Shown piece by piece: positions 1 to 6,421 of a stretch of DNA of 11,155 nt (its first letter is position 1; each line of letters opens with the position of its first letter). A program made the position numbers and the translations under genes. Below the pieces are notes generated by a model. That model saw only the letters and a list, made by a program, of their open reading frames with translations. It was not told where the DNA came from and did not search any database. The stretch is from an uncultured Clostridia bacterium (lineage in GTDB: Bacteria; Bacillota; Clostridia; TANB77; CAG-508), in assembly GCA_944389715.1 (NCBI GenBank), contig CALXNI010000027.1, forward strand, positions 1-11,155. The letters run 5' to 3'.

Positions 1-441
1 GGAGTAATGATGAAATCTGTAAATCAAATTATAGATACAATTAGTTACGTATTAATAGCATTTGTTGCAATTTCATTAATAGTGTCATCAATAATGATAG
101 GAATAATAACATATATTTCAGTACTAGAAAGAACAAAAGAAATTGGAATACTTCGTAGTATAGGAGCATCTAAAAAAGATATTTCAAGAGTTTTCAATGC
201 AGAAACATTTATTGTTGGACTAATTGCAGGAGTGCTAGGAATAGGAATTACTATTTTACTTACAATACCAATTAATAGTATAATTTATTCATTAACTGGT
301 GTTACAGTAAAGGCTATGGTACCACCTGTTGCAGGAGTTATACTTGTTGCAATTAGTATGTTCCTTACAATAATAGCAGGATTAATACCAGCTAAAATGG
401 CTAGTAAAAAAGACCCAGTAGAAGCATTAAGAGTAGAATAA
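1..441 (+). CDS. FtsX-type ABC transporter permease, C-terminal part (5' end outside window)
   Basis: C-terminal FtsX domain of a MacB-like ABC permease, a membrane subunit that works with a separate ATPase to export lipophilic compounds or peptides or to drive periplasm/wall-side events. Numbering from the ATG at 7, membrane segments lie at about residues 14-37, 69-90 and 106-127. After the first comes the family hallmark ERTKEIGILRSIGAS (41-55), and the protein ends with the usual PAKMASKKDPVEALR pattern. The frame is open to base 1 (Gly-Val before the first Met), and homologues I know continue upstream with a large extracytoplasmic domain, so I read it as truncated by the window edge rather than starting at 7. 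A GGAG at 1-4 could mimic a ribosome site for the ATG at 10, but a 143-residue stand-alone FtsX domain would be unusual. Confidence 0.88.
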   Translation, partial: GVMMKSVNQIIDTISYVLIAFVAISLIVSSIMIGIITYISVLERTKEIGILRSIGASKKDISRVFNAETFIVGLIAGVLGIGITILLTIPINSIIYSLTGVTVKAMVPPVAGVILVAISMFLTIIAGLIPAKMASKKDPVEALRVE

Positions 442-456
442 TAAAATTCTAGAATA

Positions 457-491
457 GAAGTGAGAAGTGGGATGTGGGAATTGGGAAATTA
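457..491. repeat. Degenerate heptad tandem repeat (GAAGTGR)
   Basis: Seven-base units in register: GAAGTGA (457), GAAGTGG (464), GATGTGG (471), GAATTGG (478), GAAATTA (485). It lies just after the permease stop and resembles the complement of the ACACTTC array at 517-541, so the two could pair imperfectly. No coding potential is seen. Confidence 0.75.
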
Positions 492-516
492 GAGAAAAAT
501 CTTGAAAGCGCATCTC

Positions 517-541
517 ACACTTCACACTTCACACTTCACAC
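517..541. repeat. Heptad tandem repeat (ACACTTC x3.6)
   Basis: Three perfect ACACTTC units (517-523, 524-530, 531-537) plus ACAC. The reverse complement GAAGTGT matches the GAAGTGR heptads at 457-484, so the spacer holds two heptad arrays in inverted orientation around about 25 bases of AT-rich DNA. Slipped-strand expansion is the likely origin. Confidence 0.8.
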
Positions 542-597
542 ATCGTACTTTTAATTAAAATAATGTAAACCTGATTATTAATAATTTAAAATTAATA

Positions 598-625
598 TAT
601 ACATTTAAAATTTATATGGTATAAT
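598..625 (+). promoter_or_regulatory. Putative extended -10 promoter of the ABC-2 export module
   Basis: TATAAT at 620-625 is preceded by TGG, giving an extended -10 (TGGTATAAT). A weak -35-like TATACA lies at 598-603 with 16 bases of spacing. The predicted start is about 30 bases before the ATPase ATG at 665. The same TGGTATAAT string occurs before the epimerase gene. Confidence 0.6.
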
Positions 626-664
626 TATCGTAAATTTAATATTTAAAGGGGATGAATTAAATTT

Positions 665-1390
665 ATGATACAAATCAATAACATAACTAAATCATATGTA
701 AAAGGCAAAAAATCTGTTGATGGCTTAAATATGGAAATACGAGACGGAGAGATCTTTGGCTTTTTAGGTCCAAATGGAGCAGGAAAAACAACAACAATAA
801 AAATGATAACAGGGATACTAAATCCAGATGAAGGAGACATTTTAATAGATAATGTTAGTATTCAAAAAAGTCCTTTAGAAGCGAAGAAAAAATTTGGCTT
901 TGTACCAGACAGTCCAGATATGTTTCTAAGATTAAAGGGAATAGAATATTTAAACTTTTTAGCGGACATATATGAAATACCAAGTGATGTTAGAAAGCAA
1001 AGAATAGAAGAGCTAACAAAAAAATTTGAAATTCAAGATGCTCTTCAAAGTCAAATTCAAACGTATTCACATGGTATGAGACAAAAAATAGTTATAGTAG
1101 GAGTACTTTTAAATAATCCTAAAAATTGGATATTAGACGAGCCAATGACAGGGCTTGATCCTAAATCTTCTTTTGATTTAAAAGAAATGATGAGAAAGCA
1201 CAGCAAGGAAGGAAATACTGTGTTTTTCTCTACACATGTATTAGAAGTTGCAGAAAAATTGTGTGATAGAATAGGAATAATTAATAAAGGAAAATTAGTT
1301 TTTGTGGGAACTTATGAAGAGATGAAAGAAAAATTTAAAGGAAAAGAAACATTAGAAGAATTATTCTTGGAGATTACAGATGAACTTTAA
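665..1390 (+). CDS. ABC-2 type exporter, ATP-binding protein
   Basis: Cytoplasmic ATPase that powers the permease encoded immediately downstream. At 241 residues it has the usual length of stand-alone ABC ATPases. Visible motifs are Walker A GPNGAGKT (35-42), signature YSHGMRQ (134-140, the divergent HGMRQ form frequent in CcmA/ABC-2 ATPases), Walker B WILDEP (155-160, catalytic Glu159), D-loop GLDP (163-166) and switch His191. The Q-loop position reads VPDSP, Asp in place of Gln, which I have seen in related Firmicutes exporters and do not regard as inactivation. Start ATG 665: a purine-rich AAAGGGGA lies at 645-652 with rather long spacing, and the ATG at 652 meets a stop after two codons. 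It overlaps the permease start by 11 bases, so the pair is translationally coupled. The substrate is unknown. Confidence 0.93.
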   Translation: MIQINNITKSYVKGKKSVDGLNMEIRDGEIFGFLGPNGAGKTTTIKMITGILNPDEGDILIDNVSIQKSPLEAKKKFGFVPDSPDMFLRLKGIEYLNFLADIYEIPSDVRKQRIEELTKKFEIQDALQSQIQTYSHGMRQKIVIVGVLLNNPKNWILDEPMTGLDPKSSFDLKEMMRKHSKEGNTVFFSTHVLEVAEKLCDRIGIINKGKLVFVGTYEEMKEKFKGKETLEELFLEITDEL

Positions 1391-2261
1391 AAAGATAACA
1401 TCTCTTACAAAAGTTTTCCTTAAAAATTCCTTCCAAAATACTCAAACAGCAAGTAATAAAAAATCAAGCAAAGTAGGTAACACAATATTATATTTATTTG
1501 TGTTCATATATTTAGGAGCAATAATAGGCTTTTTTAGCTACAATATAATTAGTGGACTAGTTCAAATACATCAAGAAGCAGTTTTTTTAGGATTATTTTT
1601 CTTAATTGTTGCTGCATTTATTGCTTTTCAAGGCATTTTTTCGTGTATTAATGTGTTTTACTTTTCTAAAGATATAGAATTTGTTTTGCCGCTTCCTGTT
1701 AGTGCAAAAGAAATACTTATATCAAAGTTTAATGCAATATTAATAACGGAATATATGATGGAATTAATAATAGGTGTTGTACCATTAATTATTTATGGAG
1801 TATTGACATCTGCGGGAATACTGTATTACATCACAGCTGCAATATTTTTGTTGATTTTCCCAATATTACCATTACTACTTGTAAGTATAATAGTAACAAT
1901 AATTATGAGCTTTGCAAAACTTACAAAAAAGAGAGATACATTCCAATTAATAGCAACAATAATTGTAATAGTAATTGCAGTTGCAGTATCAACAGCAACA
2001 AGCAATACAGAAGAAGTTACAGATGAGCAAATGATACAAAGTATAATGCAAGCAAATGGTATGGTAACGATGGTAGAAGATTATTTTATAACTTTAAGGC
2101 CAGCAATAAATGCATTAACTTCTACAAGTGCTGTTACAGCAATAATAGAAACATTAAAAGTTGTTGCAGTTACAGCACTATCATATATAGTATTTATTTT
2201 AATTGGGCAAAAACTATACTTTAAAGGTGCAATTGGCAATTTAATTCGGACGGAACTTTAA
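1380..2261 (+). CDS. N-terminal fragment of the ABC-2 permease (as read without correction)
   Basis: This 293-codon frame is what a ribosome would make from the sequence as given. About 288 residues are authentic permease; the last five (IRTEL) follow the frameshift and are not. Hydrophobic segments lie at about residues 37-60, 70-95, 117-140, 145-170, 190-208 and 262-278, roughly half of the full transporter. The KDIEFVLPLPVSAKEI stretch (about 96-111) is the cytoplasmic loop typical of these permeases. Alone it would probably be non-functional. Confidence 0.7.
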   Translation: MNFKKITSLTKVFLKNSFQNTQTASNKKSSKVGNTILYLFVFIYLGAIIGFFSYNIISGLVQIHQEAVFLGLFFLIVAAFIAFQGIFSCINVFYFSKDIEFVLPLPVSAKEILISKFNAILITEYMMELIIGVVPLIIYGVLTSAGILYYITAAIFLLIFPILPLLLVSIIVTIIMSFAKLTKKRDTFQLIATIIVIVIAVAVSTATSNTEEVTDEQMIQSIMQANGMVTMVEDYFITLRPAINALTSTSAVTAIIETLKVVAVTALSYIVFILIGQKLYFKGAIGNLIRTEL

Positions 2262-2797
2262 AGCAAAATAAAAAAATAAATGTAGAAAAAGCATACAAAC
2301 AGAATAAAATTAGCTTAAGCTATATAAAAAAGGAATTTAAAATATTATTTAGAAATCCAATATTTTTTACACAATGTGTTCTTCCAGCTTTAATTATGCC
2401 AGTACTAATGATATGTATATTTTTCTTTGCTGGAAATAGTGAACAAACAAAAGTAGAATTAAGTAGTGTTTTAAATGGAAATATATACAATACTATAACA
2501 GTATGTGTATTAATAGGCATAATACAATTTTTTAATATGTCAATATATGTTTCTGCGACAGCAGTTTCAAGAGATGGGTTAAATGCTACGTTTATAAAAT
2601 ACGTACCTGTATCACTATATAAGCAATTTATATATAAAGCTATGCCCAATATGATACTCAGTGCTGTACCAATATTAATAGTGCTTCGGGGTATTTTGGT
2701 ATTTAGTACCACAAACATCAATATTATTTTTACTTGCTATATTTGTAATATCAATGCTTTTAAATATAATACAAAGCTATATCAATTTAATTATTGA
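2246..2797 (+). pseudogene. Middle fragment of the frameshifted ABC-2 permease
   Basis: Open from 2246 without stops. It encodes a cytoplasmic segment (KKEFKILFRNP, about 2327-2359), hydrophobic segments, and AVSRDGLNATFIKYVPVSLY (about 2561-2620), typical of the second half of these permeases. An internal ATG at 2396 would give a 133-residue product, but it has no ribosome site and lies inside a membrane segment. After about 2686 this frame loses the family pattern and ends at TAA 2795-2797; the true protein continues in the next frame from 2688. Confidence 0.65.
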
Positions 2798-3044
2798 TTT
2801 GAAAAAACCAAAATTAGAATGGGATACAGAATATGCAGTAGTAAAACAAAATTTGAATTTAATTTTCCCAATGATATTTGCATTAATTGCAATATGTATA
2901 ATGGTTGCTTTTGGTTTTCTACTAAATGAAATAGATTATAAATTATCTTTATTAATATTATTTGTTATATTTGCAGCTACAGCGTATGGAGTAGATAGAA
3001 TAGTACACAAAAACCAAACAAAATTGTTTGAGAAAATATATTAG
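2688..3044 (+). pseudogene. C-terminal fragment of the frameshifted ABC-2 permease
   Basis: Same frame as the N-terminal fragment. It encodes the last hydrophobic segments (FLLAIFVISMLLNII, about 2727-2771; then about 2853-2918 and 2942-2990) and ends at TAG 3042-3044. The first Met is at 2754 in mid-membrane segment with no ribosome site, so it is not an independent gene. Confidence 0.65.
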
Positions 3045-3066
3045 GAAAATTGTAATTTGTTGTTTA

Positions 3067-3101
3067 GAGATTAGAGGTTAGAGATTGGAGATTAGAATTT
3101 A
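3067..3101. repeat. Heptad tandem repeat (GAGATTA)
   Basis: Five seven-base units in register: GAGATTA (3067), GAGGTTA (3074), GAGATTG (3081), GAGATTA (3088), GAATTTA (3095). It begins about 22 bases after the permease stop. The period and the GA-start match the arrays at 457-491 and 517-541, so the ABC-2 module is bracketed by the same kind of repeat. Confidence 0.75.
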
Positions 3102-3106
3102 AAAAT

Positions 3107-3285
3107 GTAGGGACGGCAATCTGGCGTCCGAAAAATACGAAATTTATTGCAAATGTTGTAGGGGCGATTTTAATCGCCCGTAAAAATATGTCAAATTGAT
3201 TGCAAACGTTGTAGGGGCGGGCCTTGTGTCCGCCCAAAACAAAATAATTGCAAATGTTGTAGGGGTCGCCGCCCACGGCGACCCG
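3107..3285 (+). repeat. Tandem array of four GTAGGGG hairpin repeats
   Basis: Units begin GTAGGG(G/A) at 3107, 3158, 3211 and 3259 (spacing 51, 53, 48). Units 2-4 are preceded by ATTGCAAAYGTT (3146, 3199, 3247). Each holds a GC-rich hairpin: unit 1 GGACG/CGTCC (3111-3129); unit 2 GGGCGATT/AATCGCCC (3162-3179); unit 3 GGGCGGGC/GTCCGCCC with one G-U pair (3215-3235); unit 4 GGGTCGCCG/CGGCGACCC, loop CCCA (3263-3284). Flanks are conserved while stems differ and stay complementary, as expected of an element kept for its fold. I recall GTAGGGGCG-type repeats from other Firmicutes genomes but know no named family or function. It sits between convergent genes, so transcription termination is one possible role. 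Confidence 0.85.
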
Positions 3286-3300
3286 CATATCAATATTTAA

Positions 3301-3327
3301 GGGTCGCCCAGGGGTGCGACCCCTACA
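3301..3327 (-). repeat. Fifth GTAGGGG hairpin repeat, inverted
   Basis: Hairpin GGGTCGC (3301-3307) / GCGACCC (3316-3322) followed by CCTACA. On the minus strand it reads TGTAGGGGTCGC, so it is a copy in opposite orientation, 16 bases after unit 4. Twelve bases (3316-3327) are perfectly complementary to 3258-3269 of unit 4, giving an alternative larger cruciform. It lies 16 bases beyond the LysM stop codon. Confidence 0.8.
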
Positions 3328-3342
3328 GATTTAAAATTAATT

Positions 3343-4074
3343 TTAATGAAACAAATTAGGAAACTGTTTTACAATTCCATTTACAAAAAATCTAGACATT
3401 TCCAAAATTTCTTCTTGAACCATATCATATGCTTTAATATCTTGGCGATAATCCCTTTTCAAACGTGCAGACACTTTATTTGTAGTAAGTTCTAAGTGTT
3501 TATATAACATTTGTCGTATTTCTTCTTTAGGATAAAAAGGATTAATTGAGCTAAAACTTTCGGCCATATCATCTGCATTTTTATACCATTTTGTATTTAA
3601 AGTAGAAGCTAATTTTTGATTATTATTTTTTAATGCAACAATTAAATCTCCTCCTATTACTAAATGTTCCGTTAATAGCTCTTGGATTTTATTTGCTATT
3701 CTATCTCCATAATAATTTTTGAAAACATCAGCAATATCTTTAGGATTTTTTAATAAACGTTCTTTTGTAGCTGATAAATCACTTAGATTTTCTGCTATAC
3801 TAATTAAAAGCATTCGTGTCCATAAAATATGTTCAATCCAAACTAAATTCATATGTTCTAATAAATCAACTTGTGGTTTACTTATCCAGTAATCATTATA
3901 TTCACCAATATAGTTCGGATAAATATAAATTTGCTGACCAACTCTTAAACTATATGGATCTAAAGCTAAATTAGTATCAATTAACTGTTGGACTGTTGTG
4001 TTATATTCCATTGCTATTTTATATAATGTATCACCAGGCCTAATCGTGTATAAAATAGGAGTTAAATTATTCAA
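3343..4074 (-). CDS. LysM-domain protein with helical C-terminal domain
   Basis: About 243 residues. A single LysM domain (residues about 8-53: YTIRPGDTLYKIAMEYN, then LRVGQQIYIYP) implies binding to peptidoglycan-type glycans. No signal peptide or membrane segment precedes it, so it may act inside the cell or spore or be exported by another route. The rest is helical, with WIEHILWTRMLLISI, a YYGD segment, EHLVIGGDLIVALK and KWYKNADD. I recognise this as a Firmicutes domain of unknown function; I recall homologues labelled acetylglutamate kinase, but no kinase fold is visible. Start: TTG at 4074 is preferred because AGAGGTGA (4087-4080) sits 5 bases upstream. GTG at 4083 would add three residues but lies inside that ribosome site. 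It runs divergently from the ABC-F gene and convergently with the permease; TATAAT on the minus strand at 4103-4098 is a possible -10. Confidence 0.85.
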   Translation of the reverse strand: MNNLTPILYTIRPGDTLYKIAMEYNTTVQQLIDTNLALDPYSLRVGQQIYIYPNYIGEYNDYWISKPQVDLLEHMNLVWIEHILWTRMLLISIAENLSDLSATKERLLKNPKDIADVFKNYYGDRIANKIQELLTEHLVIGGDLIVALKNNNQKLASTLNTKWYKNADDMAESFSSINPFYPKEEIRQMLYKHLELTTNKVSARLKRDYRQDIKAYDMVQEEILEMSRFFVNGIVKQFPNLFH

Positions 4075-4156
4075 TACTTTCACCTCTATAATAAGATATT
4101 ATATAAGAATGAAAATGTTACAAATATTTTTAAGTTGGTGATTAGGAATTGTAGAG

Positions 4157-4192
4157 ATGAAAAGAATTTATTTATATTTGATTTTTACGTGA
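4157..4192 (+). CDS. Candidate 11-codon leader peptide of the ABC-F gene
   Basis: ATG at 4157, stop TGA at 4190-4192, product MKRIYLYLIFT. An AGGA lies at 4144-4147, 9 bases before the start. The frame ends 8 bases before an intrinsic terminator hairpin (4201-4230), the arrangement of ribosome-mediated attenuators. The YLIF string also occurs in the MsrD leader peptide as I remember it (MYLIFM), but hydrophobic short frames are common in AT-rich DNA, so this may be chance. A second ten-codon frame at 4109-4141 has no ribosome site. Tentative. Confidence 0.35.
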   Translation: MKRIYLYLIFT

Positions 4193-4200
4193 TATATGCA

Positions 4201-4230
4201 AACATCTTTTGGATCAAGGTGTTGTTTTTT
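4201..4230 (+). terminator. Intrinsic terminator in the ABC-F leader (putative attenuator)
   Basis: Stem AACATCTT (4201-4208) / AAGGTGTT (4216-4223), eight pairs with one G-U, loop TTGGATC, then G and six T (4225-4230). It is oriented for plus-strand transcription, yet the gene to the left is on the minus strand, so the only transcript it can stop is the ABC-F leader. Bases 4153-4159 (AGAGATG, containing the uORF start) can pair with 4203-4209 and would compete with the terminator stem. Confidence 0.55.
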
Positions 4231-4244
4231 ATAGTATTTTTATG

Positions 4245-4270
4245 ATATATATTAGAAAAATAATATATAT
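4245..4270 (+). other. AT-only 10-bp hairpin in the ABC-F leader
   Basis: ATATATATTA (4245-4254) is perfectly complementary to TAATATATAT (4261-4270) around loop GAAAAA. Bases 4267-4274 (ATATGTAG) can alternatively pair with CTACATAT (4359-4366), which ends 14 bases before the ribosome site of the ABC-F gene. It may be part of a longer regulatory fold or simply AT-rich symmetry. Confidence 0.45.
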
Positions 4271-4390
4271 GTAGATACAGTTATGAAACAAAATTTTGAT
4301 TTTAATCTTTTTACAGAATAATTATGCAATAAAAGAAATAAAAAAGATAAATTTATAACTACATATCTTATAGGAAACTAGGGAGCAGAT

Positions 4391-6283
4391 ATGAATTACA
4401 AAATTACCAACGGCTCTATATCATATGGAGCAGAGACAATATTAGAAGAAATTAATTTTGAAATAAAAGAGAAAGAAAAAATAGCAATAGTAGGAAGAAA
4501 CGGTTGTGGTAAATCTACACTTCTTAAAGCAATTGTAAATAACGAAATGCTAGAAGTAGGAATAGGGGAAGAAAAATTTGGTGTATACAAACAAGGAAAT
4601 CCAACAATAGGTTTTTTAAGGCAAGTAGAATTCGAAGATGAATCTACAACATTACTAGAAGAAATTTTAAAAGTATATAAAAAACAAACAGATTTAGAAA
4701 AAAGAATAGAAAATTTAGAAAAAACATTAAAACAAGAAACAAGTGATAAATTAGTTAAAGAATATACAAATGCAATGGATATGTATAAATTTTATGATGG
4801 ATATACTTATAAAAAAGAATATACAACAGCACTTAATAAATTTGGATTTACTACTCAAGACGAAAACAAAAAAATTTCTGAATTTTCAGGAGGACAAAGA
4901 ACAAAAATTGCGTTTATAAGATTAATACTTAGTAAGCCTGATATTTTGCTTTTAGACGAACCAACAAACCATTTAGATATAGAAGCAATTGAGTGGTTAG
5001 AAAATTATTTAAAAACTTATCCAAAAGCAGTTGTAATAGTTTCTCATGATAGAATGTTTTTAAATAAAATTGTAACAAAAGTATATGAAATAGAATATGC
5101 ATCTATTACTGCATATAAAGGAAATTTTACAGATTTTGAAAGACAAAAGAAAGCAAACTATGAAAAACAACTTAAAGACTTTGAATATCAACAAAAGGAA
5201 ATAAAAAGGTTGCAAAGAATAGCAGATAGATTTAGGTACAAACCAACAAAAGCAAAAATGGCATTATCTAAATTAAAACAAATAGAGAGAATGGTTAAAG
5301 TAGAAGAGCCTAATAAATATGATTTAAAAACTTTTAATAGTAACTTTAAAATAAAAAATGAAAGTGGAAAACAAGTATTAAAAGTAAGAAATCTAGAAAT
5401 TGGATATAGTGAACCACTTGCAAAAATATCATTTGATTTATACAAGGGACAAAAACTTGGAATTATAGGAGCAAATGGTACAGGAAAATCCACATTACTA
5501 AAAACGTTAATGGGAAGGCAAGCAAGATTAAGTGGAGAACTTGAATATGGCTATCATGTAGAAAAAGCATATTTTGACCAACAAATGGCTTTTGAAAATC
5601 CAAACCTTACAGTTCTAGAAGAATTTAGCAAAAAATTTCCGGATTTAACAACAACACAAATTAGAAATTCACTTGCTTCATTTTTGTTTTATGGAGAAGA
5701 TGTAGAAAAACAAATAAATGTACTTTCTGGAGGAGAAAGGGTAAGGCTAAAATTATGCGAAATTTTAAAAAATGGTCCTAACTTATTAATGTTAGACGAA
5801 CCAACAAACCATATGGATATAGTTGGCAAAGAAACATTAGAAAATTTACTTAAAGAATACAAAGGAACATTAATATTTGTTTCGCATGATAGATATTTTG
5901 TAAATAAAATTGCAGATTCACTTTTAGTATTTGAAAAAAATGGAGCAAAATATTTAAATTGCAGTTATGACGAATATATAGAAAATAGAGAAGAAAAAGA
6001 AGAATTATTTACAACCCCAAAAGTAAAAAATAAAAATAACGAGTACATATTAAACAAAGAAAGAAACAAAATAAAAAATAAGATAAAAAAATTAGAAAAC
6101 GAAATTAATGCAAATGATTTAGAAATTAAAAGAATAGAAGCGGAAATGCAAAAAGAAGGAATAAATACAGACTATGTAAAACTAAATGAACTACAAGAAA
6201 AAATCACAGCTTTAAATAAACAAAACGAGGAAAAGCTAATAGAATGGGAAGAATTAGAAAAGAAATTAATGGAAGAATATTAA
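4391..6283 (+). CDS. ABC-F family ATPase (YdiF-like translation factor)
   Basis: 630 residues with two ABC domains and no membrane segment, the ABC-F plan; members bind the ribosome E site and rescue or protect translation, some giving antibiotic resistance. Domain 1: Walker A GRNGCGKST (35-43), signature FSGGQR (165-170), Walker B LLLDEPTNHLD (186-196, Glu190), His219. The interdomain linker (about 240-325) is long, charged and helical and carries the tRNA-contacting region in this family. Domain 2: GANGTGKST (360-368), LSGGER (445-450), LMLDEPTNHMD (466-476, Glu470), His499. A charged coiled coil (about 550-630) ends the protein, as in Bacillus YdiF (about 640 residues), so I favour a housekeeping YdiF type over a dedicated resistance factor. 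AGGGAG at 4380-4385 is 5 bases before the ATG. The preceding leader with uORF and terminator suggests induction by ribosome stalling. Confidence 0.9.
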   Translation: MNYKITNGSISYGAETILEEINFEIKEKEKIAIVGRNGCGKSTLLKAIVNNEMLEVGIGEEKFGVYKQGNPTIGFLRQVEFEDESTTLLEEILKVYKKQTDLEKRIENLEKTLKQETSDKLVKEYTNAMDMYKFYDGYTYKKEYTTALNKFGFTTQDENKKISEFSGGQRTKIAFIRLILSKPDILLLDEPTNHLDIEAIEWLENYLKTYPKAVVIVSHDRMFLNKIVTKVYEIEYASITAYKGNFTDFERQKKANYEKQLKDFEYQQKEIKRLQRIADRFRYKPTKAKMALSKLKQIERMVKVEEPNKYDLKTFNSNFKIKNESGKQVLKVRNLEIGYSEPLAKISFDLYKGQKLGIIGANGTGKSTLLKTLMGRQARLSGELEYGYHVEKAYFDQQMAFENPNLTVLEEFSKKFPDLTTTQIRNSLASFLFYGEDVEKQINVLSGGERVRLKLCEILKNGPNLLMLDEPTNHMDIVGKETLENLLKEYKGTLIFVSHDRYFVNKIADSLLVFEKNGAKYLNCSYDEYIENREEKEELFTTPKVKNKNNEYILNKERNKIKNKIKKLENEINANDLEIKRIEAEMQKEGINTDYVKLNELQEKITALNKQNEEKLIEWEELEKKLMEEY

Positions 6284-6293
6284 AAGAATTTGT

Positions 6294-6334
6294 AAAACAG
6301 GGAAAAAGGGGTAAGACCAATTTTTCCATGTTTT
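6294..6334 (+). terminator. Terminator-like hairpin after the ABC-F gene
   Basis: AAAACA-G-GGAAAAA (6294-6307) pairs with TTTTTCC-A-TGTTTT (6321-6334) with a single G-A mismatch: 13 pairs in all, plus an inner GG/CC. The T run forms the end of the right arm. It starts 11 bases after the ABC-F stop and separates it from the next promoter. Confidence 0.6.
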
Positions 6335-6355
6335 AATGAATTTTTAAGAAAAAAG

Positions 6356-6364
6356 TGGTATAAT
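6356..6364 (+). promoter_or_regulatory. Extended -10 promoter of the epimerase-dps-EAL group
   Basis: TGGTATAAT (TATAAT at 6359-6364), the same extended -10 string as at 617-625. No good -35 is visible at the usual distance, which fits an extended -10 promoter. It lies just after the ABC-F terminator and about 50 bases before the epimerase start. Confidence 0.6.
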
Positions 6365-6421
6365 ATAAGTATAGAATTTATTTTATTTGTATATAAAATT
6401 CTTTGAAAAGAGATGATTAAT

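Larger units (their letters stand above)
1380..3044 (+). pseudogene. ABC-2 type exporter permease broken by two compensating frameshifts
   Basis: Read across three frames this is one polytopic permease of about 554 residues, the size of long Firmicutes ABC-2 permeases. Frame A (codons at 1380, 1383...) runs to the stop at 2259-2261. Near 2243-2246 the homologous reading moves to another frame (Ser-Asp-Gly-Thr-Leu-Lys-Gln-Asn from 2246), which needs one missing base. Near 2684-2690 it returns to frame A (Gly-Val-Phe-Trp-Tyr from 2688), which needs one extra base. It then runs to TAG at 3042-3044 through a conserved-looking stretch, PKLEWDTEYAVVKQN. All three parts remain convincingly protein-like, so the lesions are recent or are sequencing/assembly errors. 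The start is set by GGAG at 1369-1372 inside the ATPase gene, 7 bases before ATG 1380. No slippery heptamer of the X XXY YYZ type is visible at the first shift. Confidence 0.8.

Noticed and set aside
2210..2260. Programmed -1 frameshifting as an explanation for the split permease
   Set aside because: The shift must occur after the upstream stop in the target frame (2222-2224) and before 2259, and no X XXY YYZ slippery heptamer lies there. A second, opposite shift would also be needed further on.
3064..3288. 74-codon minus-strand open frame covering the repeat array
   Set aside because: It reads through the heptads and four hairpin repeats, its peptide is a translation of the repeat (recurring Ala-Pro/Arg-Pro with Tyr/Thr-Asn/Phe), and it has no ribosome site. 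It is a typical spurious product of this repeat.
3107..3327. CRISPR array
   Set aside because: Spacing is regular, but the variable parts are self-complementary hairpin stems and not unique spacers, repeat flanks are degenerate, and there are no cas genes.
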